From assembly GCA_003524335.1 (NCBI GenBank), contig DQHV01000320.1, positions 1,299-14,883 of the forward strand: a stretch of 13,585 bases of DNA. Direction: 5' to 3'. This document shows positions 6,798-12,836 of the stretch, piece after piece (the first letter of the stretch is position 1; every line of letters begins with the position of its first letter). The stretch is from Candidatus Aminicenantota bacterium (GTDB taxonomy: Bacteria; Acidobacteriota; Aminicenantia; Aminicenantales; UBA8522). A program made the position numbers and the translations under genes. Under the pieces are notes generated by a model that saw only the letters and a program-made list of their open reading frames with translations, was not told where the DNA came from and searched no databases.

Positions 6798-7898
6798 TTG
6801 AAGACCGCTCTTCTAGTTTCGGCGTTTTTTATTTGCGTTTTTTGCGCTAGCACCTGCCAAAGTCCGCCGGTCCCCCCCGAGGTCGAAAAGGCCAAGAGCC
6901 AGGAAAACGACCTCTGGAGGGCCGGCGCTCCCGTTTACGCGGCGGACGAGTACGCTCGGTATCTCGAATCACTGCGCCTCGCCAAGGAAAAACTGATCAA
7001 GCAGAACGTCCGCCTCCGCTGGTTCCGCGACTATAAAGAAGTCCGCGCAGATTATATCGTCATCCTGGCCCAGGGCGATACCCTGATCAACAGGGTCCAA
7101 GCGGAAAAGCGCTCGCAGTCGCAGGATTTTTCGCAGCGGCTCGACCGGCTCGAAGAGAGAATGAGGAAGATCAAAGCGCTGACCCAGCTGATGAATGAGC
7201 ATGCTCCCGTCCGGGAGAACCTGGCCCGGGCCGAGGTCGTCTCCAGGGAGGCGGAAATCCTGATCCGGAATGAGAAATACGCTGAGCTCGCTCCCAAGCT
7301 GGACTTGATAGACGGCCACATCCGCCAGGCCGAGGAGGCGCTGTTTTCGATCCTCGCCCGGTATGCCGATGACGCGCAGGTGGCCAGATGGCGCAAGCTG
7401 GCCGAGGACACTGTTTCCGAATCCCGACGGCGGGGGACGACCGCCGTCCTGGTCAACAAGCTCGCCCGGACAATGACGCTTTTTAAGAAGGGGAAGGAAA
7501 TCGCCGTCTATGAGATCGGGCTGGGCAGATATGGGCTGACCGACAAGCTCTATGCCGGCGACGAGGCGACGCCGGAAGGCCGCTACCGAATCGTAAAAAA
7601 GAACGCTCAGAGCCGCTATTACAAGGCGCTTCTGATCGATTATCCCAACGAATATGACAAGAGACGCTTCGCCCTGGCCAAGAAAAAAGGGCTAATCCCG
7701 GCGGGGGCCTCCATCGGCGGGCTGATCGAGATCCACGGCGGCGGGAACGATTTTTTAACCAACGGATGCGTGGGTGTCGAGAACTCAGTCATGGACAGGA
7801 TATTTCCTGAGGTCGCGGTCGGGACGGTGGTGGCGATCGTCGGGTCTCTGGAGAGCGCCCAAAAGCTCTTGGCCGGGCTCAGGATATCCGGATCATGA
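6798..7898 (+). CDS. L,D-transpeptidase (YkuD domain) with DUF4398-like N terminus, probable lipoprotein
   Basis: This is a predicted cell-wall enzyme of 366 residues. Residues 1-20 form a signal peptide ending ASTC, so Cys20 may be lipidated although Thr at -1 is unusual. Residues 35-100 share the GAPVYAADE motif with the preceding lipoprotein. Residues 100-210 are charged and helical. A YkuD catalytic domain occupies about 215-350 with His313 (IHGGG) and nucleophile Cys324 in TNGCVGV. Such enzymes form 3-3 peptidoglycan cross-links or attach proteins to meso-diaminopimelate. The start is TTG at 6798: no ATG or GTG in frame would preserve the signal peptide. It has no good ribosome binding site (AAGG at 6776-6779 is 18 bases away), so expression probably relies on coupling to the gene 20 bases upstream. 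The 3' end overlaps the next gene by ATGA. Confidence 0.88.
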   Translation: MKTALLVSAFFICVFCASTCQSPPVPPEVEKAKSQENDLWRAGAPVYAADEYARYLESLRLAKEKLIKQNVRLRWFRDYKEVRADYIVILAQGDTLINRVQAEKRSQSQDFSQRLDRLEERMRKIKALTQLMNEHAPVRENLARAEVVSREAEILIRNEKYAELAPKLDLIDGHIRQAEEALFSILARYADDAQVARWRKLAEDTVSESRRRGTTAVLVNKLARTMTLFKKGKEIAVYEIGLGRYGLTDKLYAGDEATPEGRYRIVKKNAQSRYYKALLIDYPNEYDKRRFALAKKKGLIPAGASIGGLIEIHGGGNDFLTNGCVGVENSVMDRIFPEVAVGTVVAIVGSLESAQKLLAGLRISGS

Positions 7899-8539
7899 AC
7901 AAGAAGAAGACGGCCCGCGCCTTGGTGCTCCTCTTGGCGGCGGTCCTGGTGGCAGTCGAGGCGGTGGCGATAATCGTGGCCTGGCCGAAACAGGCGGCCG
8001 AAGCGGCGGCCGGCGCAGAAACCAACGATCAGAAGGCGGCGGCCAGGCTCGATGCGGAGACCGCTGCCCTGCGGAAGAGAATCGGGGCTCTCGCGCCCAA
8101 GGCCGCGCATATCATCATCGATTCGGCCCGCAACACCCTCACCCTCAAGACTGGGAAAGAGGTCCGGCTCCAGGCCGTGGTGAGCTGCGGCAGCGGCAGC
8201 ATCCTGGAAGAACCCGGCGGCAAGCGGACGTGGATCTTCGACACGCCCCGCGGCGAATTCCAGGTCAAGTCCAAGGTCGTCGACCCGACCTGGGTTAAGC
8301 CCGATTGGGCGTTCATCGAGGAAGGTAAAGAAATCCCGAAAAAGCAAGAGGAGAGGTTAGAGGCCGGAGTTCTGGGTGATTATGCGCTCGGATTCGGAGA
8401 CGGGTACTTCATCCACGGAACACTCTACAGCCGGCTTCTCGGCCGGAGCGTAACCCACGGCTGCGTTCGAGTGGGAGACAAAGACCTGAAGGCCATCTTT
8501 CAAGCGGCTTCGATCGGGACCAGGATCTATATTTACTGA
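7895..8539 (+). CDS. Second L,D-transpeptidase (YkuD domain), membrane-anchored
   Basis: This is a predicted periplasmic L,D-transpeptidase of 214 residues. An N-terminal KKK is followed by one hydrophobic helix (about 9-29) with no lipobox, so it is probably an uncleaved inner-membrane anchor. An Ala-rich linker reaches about residue 65, and the YkuD domain covers about 70-214. Catalytic motifs are intact: His174 in FIHGT and nucleophile Cys190 in THGCVRV. The domain contains the usual TPRGEF segment (117-122). The ATG at 7895 overlaps the previous stop (ATGA), with AGGA at 7881-7884. It could act as a 3-3 cross-linking or protein-anchoring transpeptidase; which one cannot be told from sequence. 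Its different anchoring from its neighbour suggests that the two enzymes work at different membranes. Confidence 0.9.
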   Translation: MNKKKTARALVLLLAAVLVAVEAVAIIVAWPKQAAEAAAGAETNDQKAAARLDAETAALRKRIGALAPKAAHIIIDSARNTLTLKTGKEVRLQAVVSCGSGSILEEPGGKRTWIFDTPRGEFQVKSKVVDPTWVKPDWAFIEEGKEIPKKQEERLEAGVLGDYALGFGDGYFIHGTLYSRLLGRSVTHGCVRVGDKDLKAIFQAASIGTRIYIY

Positions 8540-8556
8540 AGAGGACGCGACAACCG

Positions 8557-9207
8557 ATGCCGTTGCTGAGAACGATATGGGGTTGCGATTTCCGGGCACT
8601 GCCCGTGTTCTGTGTCCTCTGCTTATCGTTTCCTGCATGGGGCGGGGACCAGACGGCTTCCTTGCAGAACCGGCTGGCCAAGCAGGAACTCCTTCTTGCC
8701 AAGACTCCGTCCCTTTATTTCATCGTCTATCTCAAGAGCAAGATGATCGTCCTGAAATCCCGGGGGATGATCCTTCAGGAATGGAAAGCCCAGAGCATCC
8801 GTGCCTGGGGAGACGCGCCGCCGCTGGGCCCTCTGACGCTTGAAAAGAAGAGCACGCTCTTCCCTCCCAAAAGGACGAAGATCATGCCGGCCGCCGATGA
8901 GGAGGAGGCCGCCACCTTCGAACTGGATGCCCTCGAGCTCAAGGACATGCCCTCCAGATTCACGCTTTTCCTGAGCGGTGGAATAAGACTGCATGTGCGA
9001 CCCAAAGCCCGAGGTCTTTTCCCCCGCCTCGGGAACATCGGCCATCTATTAGGCTGGAACCTCTGGGTCCCCTTGAAAAACCTGTCGTTCAGGCTGAGGA
9101 AAAAACACTTTGCCGCCTTTGATATCAGTCTGGAGAAGAAAGAGGATGGGCAGGCCGTTTATTGGGCTCTTCCGGAAGGGATAAAGGGCTTGGTTTTTCC
9201 GCTCTGA
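8557..9207 (+). CDS. Secreted protein of unknown function, possible degenerate YkuD-like partner
   Basis: I do not recognise this 216-residue protein. It has a plausible signal peptide (hydrophobic stretch about 14-28, cleavage near PAWGG). The only cysteines, at 10, 19 and 22, lie in that signal, so the mature protein has no possible cysteine nucleophile. Residues 53-85 (LYFIVYLKSKMIVLKSRG onward, then WGD and GPLTL) follow the strand pattern that opens YkuD domains in the two preceding genes, but no HGC motif follows. Residues 101-125 hold a basic patch and then an acidic run; a Leu/Trp-rich segment lies near 163-180. The ATG at 8557 is 17 bases after the previous stop, with GAAGAGG at 8538-8544. 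It is the last gene of the cluster, and a role with the transpeptidases is inferred from position only. Confidence 0.75.
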   Translation: MPLLRTIWGCDFRALPVFCVLCLSFPAWGGDQTASLQNRLAKQELLLAKTPSLYFIVYLKSKMIVLKSRGMILQEWKAQSIRAWGDAPPLGPLTLEKKSTLFPPKRTKIMPAADEEEAATFELDALELKDMPSRFTLFLSGGIRLHVRPKARGLFPRLGNIGHLLGWNLWVPLKNLSFRLRKKHFAAFDISLEKKEDGQAVYWALPEGIKGLVFPL

Positions 9208-9251
9208 CCCCTAATTTCTCCCTGATCTCCATTGAGAACTAAATACCTGAG

Positions 9252-9267
9252 ATTTTATTTATAAAAT
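9252..9267. promoter_or_regulatory. A+T-only palindrome upstream of the dnaK -35 box, possible UP element
   Basis: ATTTTAT-TT-ATAAAAT is an exact inverted repeat made only of A and T, ending four bases before the -35 box of the dnaK promoter in otherwise G+C-rich DNA. A-T tracts at this position commonly bind the RNA polymerase alpha C-terminal domain and raise promoter strength. No T-run follows on the + strand, so it is not a convincing terminator for the preceding gene. Confidence 0.4.
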
Positions 9268-9270
9268 ATA

Positions 9271-9291
9271 CTTGACAATATATTACTCAAA
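9271..9291. promoter_or_regulatory. HAIR-like HspR operator overlapping the dnaK promoter
   Basis: CTTGACA-N7-ACTCAAA matches the HspR-associated inverted repeat known from Streptomyces (CTTGAGT-N7-ACTCAAG) at 11 of 14 arm positions, with the exact seven-base spacer. The left arm contains the -35 hexamer and the right arm lies in the promoter spacer. A HspR-type gene is encoded in the same operon at 12414, which makes autorepression the obvious reading. The three mismatches are the last two bases of the left arm, constrained by the -35 consensus, and the last base of the right arm. Confidence 0.7.
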
Positions 9292-9300
9292 TATTATAAT
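9272..9300 (+). promoter_or_regulatory. Consensus sigma-70 promoter of the dnaK operon
   Basis: A perfect TTGACA at 9272-9277 and a perfect TATAAT at 9295-9300 are separated by 17 bases, the ideal spacing. The predicted start near 9307 leaves a leader of only about 20 bases before the ATG at 9327. Control therefore probably acts by repression at the operator that overlaps this promoter. No CIRCE element (the HrcA operator) and no heat-shock-sigma-type promoter was seen. Confidence 0.85.
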
Positions 9301-9314
9301 GATTGCGTTTTATT

Positions 9315-9321
9315 AAGGAGG
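9315..9321 (+). promoter_or_regulatory. Ribosome binding site fixing the dnaK start
   Basis: AAGGAGG lies five bases before the ATG at 9327. It rules out the in-frame TTG at 9303, which lies upstream of this site and at or before the predicted transcription start. Confidence 0.85.
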
Positions 9322-9326
9322 CTGAA

Positions 9327-11255
9327 ATGGCAAAGATTATAGGCATCGATCTCGGCACGACGAACTCCGTCGTGGCCATCATGGAAGGCGATAAGGTGAC
9401 CGTAATTCCGAATGAAGAAGGGGGCAGGACCACTCCTTCAGTGGTCGGCTTCACGTCCAAAGGAGAAAGGCTGGCCGGACAGGTTGCCAAGAGACAGAGG
9501 GTCACCAACCCCGAAAACACCATCTATTCGATAAAAAGATTCATGGGCAGGCGGTTTGGAGAAGTTTCCCAGGAGATCAAGCAGGTGCCCTTCAAGGTGG
9601 CGCAGGCCTCAAACGGCGACGTCCGGGTGGAGGCCTTGGGGAAGCAGTACGCTCCGCCGGAGATCTCGGCCATGATTCTCCAGAAGCTCAAGAAGGCAGC
9701 AGAAGATTATCTGGGAGAGAAAGTCGAAAAGGCAGTGATCACGGTGCCGGCGTATTTCAACGACAGCCAGCGCAAAGCGACCAAGGACGCCGGAAAAATC
9801 GCCGGCCTGGATGTGGTTCGCATTATCAACGAACCGACCGCAGCCGCCTTGGCCTACGGGATGGATAAGAAGAAAGACCAGACTATTGCCGTTTACGATT
9901 TCGGGGGCGGGACCTTTGACATCTCGATCCTGGAAGTAGGAGAGGGAGTCGTCGAAGTCAAGTCCACCAACGGCGACACCCATTTGGGCGGTGACGACAT
10001 CGACCAGCGCGTCCAGGACTGGATCGTGGCCGAGTTCAAGAAGGAGTCGGGCATTGACCTGACCCGTGACAAGATGGCCCTCCAGAGACTCAAAGAGGCC
10101 GCCGAGAAGGCCAAGATGGAGCTCTCGACGACTATGGAGACAGAGGTCAACCTTCCTTTCATCAGTGCCGATCAAACAGGGCCCAAGCACCTCCTGATGA
10201 AGCTGACCCGGGCCAAGCTGGAGAGCCTCGTCGAGGAACTCATCCAGCGGTCGGTCGGCCCCTGCCGGCAGGCCCTGGCCGACGCCAACCTGAAGCCAGA
10301 GGCAATCGATGAGGTCGTCCTCGTCGGCGGCCAGACACGCATGCCCCGGATTCAGGAACTGGTCAAGAGCTTCTTCGGCCGCGAACCTCACAAGGGGGTC
10401 AACCCCGACGAGGTCGTGGCAGTCGGCGCGGCTGTACAGGGCGCTGTCCTGGCGGGCGATGTCAAGGATGTCTTGCTCCTGGACGTTACCCCCCTGACCC
10501 TCGGCATCGAGACCTTGGGCGGCGTCTTCACCAAGATGATCGCCAGGAACACGACCATTCCGACTAAGAAGACCGAGATCTACTCCACCGCCTCGGACAA
10601 CCAGCCCAGCGTCGAGATCCATGTCCTCCAGGGCGAGCGCGAGATGGCCTCCTACAACCGCACCCTAGGCCGCTTTCATCTGGACGGCATTCCCCCGGCA
10701 CCTCGCGGTATCCCTAAGGTCGAAGTGGTTTTCGACATAGACGCCAACGGCATCCTCCACGTGTCGGCCAAGGACCTGGGCACCGGCAAGCAGCAGGCCA
10801 TCACCATCACCGGCCATAGCGGTCTCGATGAGAAGGAGATCGACCGCATGGTCAAGGACGCCGATGTGCACTCTGAAGAGGACAAGCGGCGCCGGGACGT
10901 GGTCGAGGCCAAGAACCAGGCCGACCAGCTCGTGTACAGCCTGGAGAAGCTTCTCCGGGAGAACAAAGCACGCGTCCCGGAGAATGAGGCCGAACGTGTC
11001 CGCGCCGAGATCGAAAATACCAAGAAAGCCATGGAGAGCGATAATCTAGAAACGATCCGGGGCGCCATGGAAGCCCTGTCCCGGGCGTCGCACAAACTGA
11101 CCGAGATGATGTACCAGCAGGCCGGGCCGCAGCCGGAATCGTCGGAACAGCCTCCTTATCAGCAGGCGCCTCCTGACTCCGGGCCTTCTACGGCCAGCGG
11201 AGGCGAGGACGAGGTCATCGACGCCGAGGTTGTCGACGAAGACAAAAAAAGATAA
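9327..11255 (+). CDS. dnaK: Chaperone DnaK (Hsp70)
   Basis: This ATP-dependent cytoplasmic chaperone binds exposed hydrophobic segments of unfolded proteins, with DnaJ stimulating ATP hydrolysis. It has 642 residues, the normal length. The nucleotide-binding domain shows [10 protein letters not shown] (5-14), [10 protein letters not shown] (189-198), HLGGDD (219-224) and [10 protein letters not shown] (331-340). The conserved linker [10 protein letters not shown] (381-390) precedes the substrate-binding domain, and the C terminus ends in an acidic [11 protein letters not shown], similar to the co-chaperone tail EEVKD-type ends of bacterial DnaK. The start at 9327 ([10 protein letters not shown]) is fixed by AAGGAGG at 9315. 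It is the first gene of a dnaK-dnaJ-hspR-sigma operon. In actinobacterial systems DnaK acts as co-repressor with HspR, a link this gene order suggests here too. Confidence 0.98.
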   Translation: MAKIIGIDLGTTNSVVAIMEGDKVTVIPNEEGGRTTPSVVGFTSKGERLAGQVAKRQRVTNPENTIYSIKRFMGRRFGEVSQEIKQVPFKVAQASNGDVRVEALGKQYAPPEISAMILQKLKKAAEDYLGEKVEKAVITVPAYFNDSQRKATKDAGKIAGLDVVRIINEPTAAALAYGMDKKKDQTIAVYDFGGGTFDISILEVGEGVVEVKSTNGDTHLGGDDIDQRVQDWIVAEFKKESGIDLTRDKMALQRLKEAAEKAKMELSTTMETEVNLPFISADQTGPKHLLMKLTRAKLESLVEELIQRSVGPCRQALADANLKPEAIDEVVLVGGQTRMPRIQELVKSFFGREPHKGVNPDEVVAVGAAVQGAVLAGDVKDVLLLDVTPLTLGIETLGGVFTKMIARNTTIPTKKTEIYSTASDNQPSVEIHVLQGEREMASYNRTLGRFHLDGIPPAPRGIPKVEVVFDIDANGILHVSAKDLGTGKQQAITITGHSGLDEKEIDRMVKDADVHSEEDKRRRDVVEAKNQADQLVYSLEKLLRENKARVPENEAERVRAEIENTKKAMESDNLETIRGAMEALSRASHKLTEMMYQQAGPQPESSEQPPYQQAPPDSGPSTASGGEDEVIDAEVVDEDKKR

Positions 11256-11269
11256 ACTCCCTCCATAGA

Positions 11270-11298
11270 CCCGCCCCGGGCGATTGAAAACAGGCGGG
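11270..11298 (+). repeat. Inverted repeat between dnaK and dnaJ
   Basis: CCCGCC at 11270-11275 pairs with GGCGGG at 11293-11298 around a 17-base loop, eight bases upstream of the dnaJ ATG. A competing small hairpin uses CGCC (11272-11275) and GGCG (11279-11282). No T-run follows, so it is not an intrinsic terminator. It could be an mRNA processing or stabilising stem, or could tune dnaJ translation by lying beside the weak ribosome binding site. In G+C-rich DNA it may also be chance. Confidence 0.35.
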
Positions 11299-11305
11299 AC
11301 GGACC

Positions 11306-12412
11306 ATGGACAAAGATTATTACAGGATCCTCGGGGTCGAACGGAAGGCGACGGCGGCCGAGATCAAACGGGTCTACCGCAAGCTGGCCCGGAAATTCCA
11401 TCCCGACCTCAACCCCGGGGATAAGACCGCCGAAGCCAAGTTCAAGGAGATCCAGGAGGCTTACTCCGTCCTCAGCGATCCCAAGAAGAAAAGCCAGTAC
11501 GACCAGTTCGGGTTCATCGGCGATCAGCCTCCGCCCGGAGCGGGCCAGAGGACTTACAGCCCGGGATTCGAAGGATTCGATTTCTCAGACTCCGGGTCTT
11601 CGAGCTTTGCTGATTTTTTCGAGAGTCTCTTCGGCCGGGGAGCGCACGCGGCCCAGGCTGGGCCTGAGCGAGGTGAGGACCTCCACTACACGATGAAGAT
11701 CGGGTTCGAGGAGGCGATCAGCGGGCTGCAAACCAGAATCCAGCTGACGCGATTAGTCAGCTGCCCGGCCTGCCAGGGGAGCGGCCACCTCCACTCCACG
11801 GGAAAAGGGCGCTGTCCAACCTGCCAGGGGAGCGGCCGGGCCCATCTGCAGCGCGGCTCTATGAAATTCGCCACGACCTGCCCGGCCTGCCAGGGAACGG
11901 GTGTCAGCCGGGGCGAGGATTGCCGGGACTGTCGGGGCCAGGGTGTCGCTCAGAAGACGGGACTGATCAATGTTAAGATTCCGGCCGGAGTGGATGCCGG
12001 GTCCCGGGTGCGAGTGCCGGGCAGGGGGAATGTCGGCCGGAATGGCGGGCCGCCGGGCGACCTGTATATCTCCATCGAGGTCAACCCGCACCCGCACTTC
12101 CGGCGGGAGGGCGCCAATATCCTGTTGAAGGTGCCCATCTCAGTGCCGGAGGCCACGCTGGGCGCCCAGATCGAGGTCCCCACGCTCCAGGGCCGGACGA
12201 AGATTAAGATCCCGCCGGGTACGAAGTCCGGCCAGAAGTTCAGGCTCAAGGAGATGGGAGTGACGGTCGCGGGAGGGCGAACGCCCGGCGACGAATTTGT
12301 CGAGGTGGCCATCGTCCCGCCGGCGGCCCACGACCAAAAGGTCAGGGAGCTGATGAAACAGCTGGCCAAGCTCTCCACCGAAAACCCGAGAGATAAAATG
12401 GGGATGCACTGA
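11306..12412 (+). CDS. dnaJ: Chaperone DnaJ (Hsp40, type I with zinc centre)
   Basis: This co-chaperone delivers clients to DnaK and stimulates its ATPase. It has 368 residues, normal for bacterial DnaJ. The J-domain covers 1-70 with HPD at 32-34. The linker at 71-120 is only modestly Gly/Phe-rich (SPGFEGFDFSD, FADFFESLFG). Four CxxCxGxG zinc motifs are intact: C153/C156, C170/C173, C192/C195 and C206/C209. The two C-terminal beta domains follow (GDLYISIEVNPH, about 252-263; IPPGTKSG, about 299-306). The ATG at 11306 has only a weak GGAC ribosome binding site and lies 50 bases after dnaK with no gene between, so grpE, often found here, is elsewhere. The next gene begins one base after its stop. 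Confidence 0.97.
   Translation: MDKDYYRILGVERKATAAEIKRVYRKLARKFHPDLNPGDKTAEAKFKEIQEAYSVLSDPKKKSQYDQFGFIGDQPPPGAGQRTYSPGFEGFDFSDSGSSSFADFFESLFGRGAHAAQAGPERGEDLHYTMKIGFEEAISGLQTRIQLTRLVSCPACQGSGHLHSTGKGRCPTCQGSGRAHLQRGSMKFATTCPACQGTGVSRGEDCRDCRGQGVAQKTGLINVKIPAGVDAGSRVRVPGRGNVGRNGGPPGDLYISIEVNPHPHFRREGANILLKVPISVPEATLGAQIEVPTLQGRTKIKIPPGTKSGQKFRLKEMGVTVAGGRTPGDEFVEVAIVPPAAHDQKVRELMKQLAKLSTENPRDKMGMH
11761..11895 (+). repeat. Short direct repeats within the dnaJ zinc-finger region
   Basis: An 18-base sequence beginning CCTGCCAGGGG occurs exactly at 11769-11786 and 11820-11837, 51 bases (17 codons) apart. A second exact 18-base repeat beginning CTGCCCGGCC occurs at 11761-11778 and 11878-11895. 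They encode successive CPxCQGSG/CPACQG zinc motifs. The protein repeats are ancient and general to DnaJ, but identity at DNA level, including third codon positions, suggests local homogenisation or strong codon bias. Confidence 0.7.
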
Positions 12413-12413
12413 G

Positions 12414-12824
12414 ATGAGAGGACGAAAGCGGAAGAAAAGCGAAGTCCAAAGCTTCTATCATATCAGCCGGGTCTCCCAGATGTTCAACCTTCATCCTCAA
12501 ACCCTGCGGCTCTATGAAAGAGAAGGGCTGCTCAAGCCTTCGCGGAGCCAGGGCAACACTCGCCTCTACACCGATGAGGACTTGAGGCAGCTCGGGCTCA
12601 TCCTCAACCTCATCCGCGAGCTCGGAGTCAACCTGGCCGGGGTGGAAGTCATCCTCAACATGCGGCAGAAGATGCAACGCATGGAGACCGAAGTGAACGA
12701 ACTCCTGGAATACCTCAAGCGGGAGTTCTTCAGGGGCGACGAGGACGCCTTCGAAAGCCGGCGCAGGAGCCTGGTCCTGTTGAGCCAGATGAAGATCGTG
12801 AAACGGGATGAAACGACGAAATAG
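12414..12824 (+). CDS. hspR: HspR-type MerR family heat-shock repressor
   Basis: This is a DNA-binding repressor of chaperone genes, 136 residues. An N-terminal basic tail (RGRKRKK) precedes a MerR winged helix-turn-helix at about 14-85. It contains HISRVSQMFNLHPQTLRLYE (17-36), then REGLLKPSRSQGNTRLY (36-52), the hallmark of HspR. A helical segment, probably for dimerisation, covers about 75-105. There is no ligand-binding domain and no cysteine for metal or redox sensing. It lies one base after dnaJ in the same order as the Streptomyces and Mycobacterium dnaK operons, but without grpE. A HAIR-like operator at 9271-9291 over the operon promoter makes it the likely autorepressor, perhaps with DnaK as co-repressor as known in Streptomyces. 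Confidence 0.92.
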   Translation: MRGRKRKKSEVQSFYHISRVSQMFNLHPQTLRLYEREGLLKPSRSQGNTRLYTDEDLRQLGLILNLIRELGVNLAGVEVILNMRQKMQRMETEVNELLEYLKREFFRGDEDAFESRRRSLVLLSQMKIVKRDETTK

Positions 12825-12836
12825 CGTCCGGAGACC

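Noticed and set aside
9208..9271. Terminator after the orphan secreted gene
   Set aside because: I found no G+C-rich hairpin followed by a T-run. The only repeat is the A-T palindrome at 9252-9267, which fits an UP element better.
9303..9326. TTG at 9303 as the dnaK start
   Set aside because: It lies upstream of the AAGGAGG site and at or before the predicted transcription start; ATG at 9327 gives the canonical [10 protein letters not shown].
9609..10622. Open frame of 337 codons on the - strand inside dnaK
   Set aside because: Antisense open frames opposite dnaK are a well-known artefact of codon bias. The sense strand is an intact DnaK and the antisense product has no recognisable domain.
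11241..11253. Run of seven A near the dnaK stop as a slippage site
   Set aside because: The zero frame reads through to a normal acidic DnaK tail, and a frameshift product would have no evident purpose.
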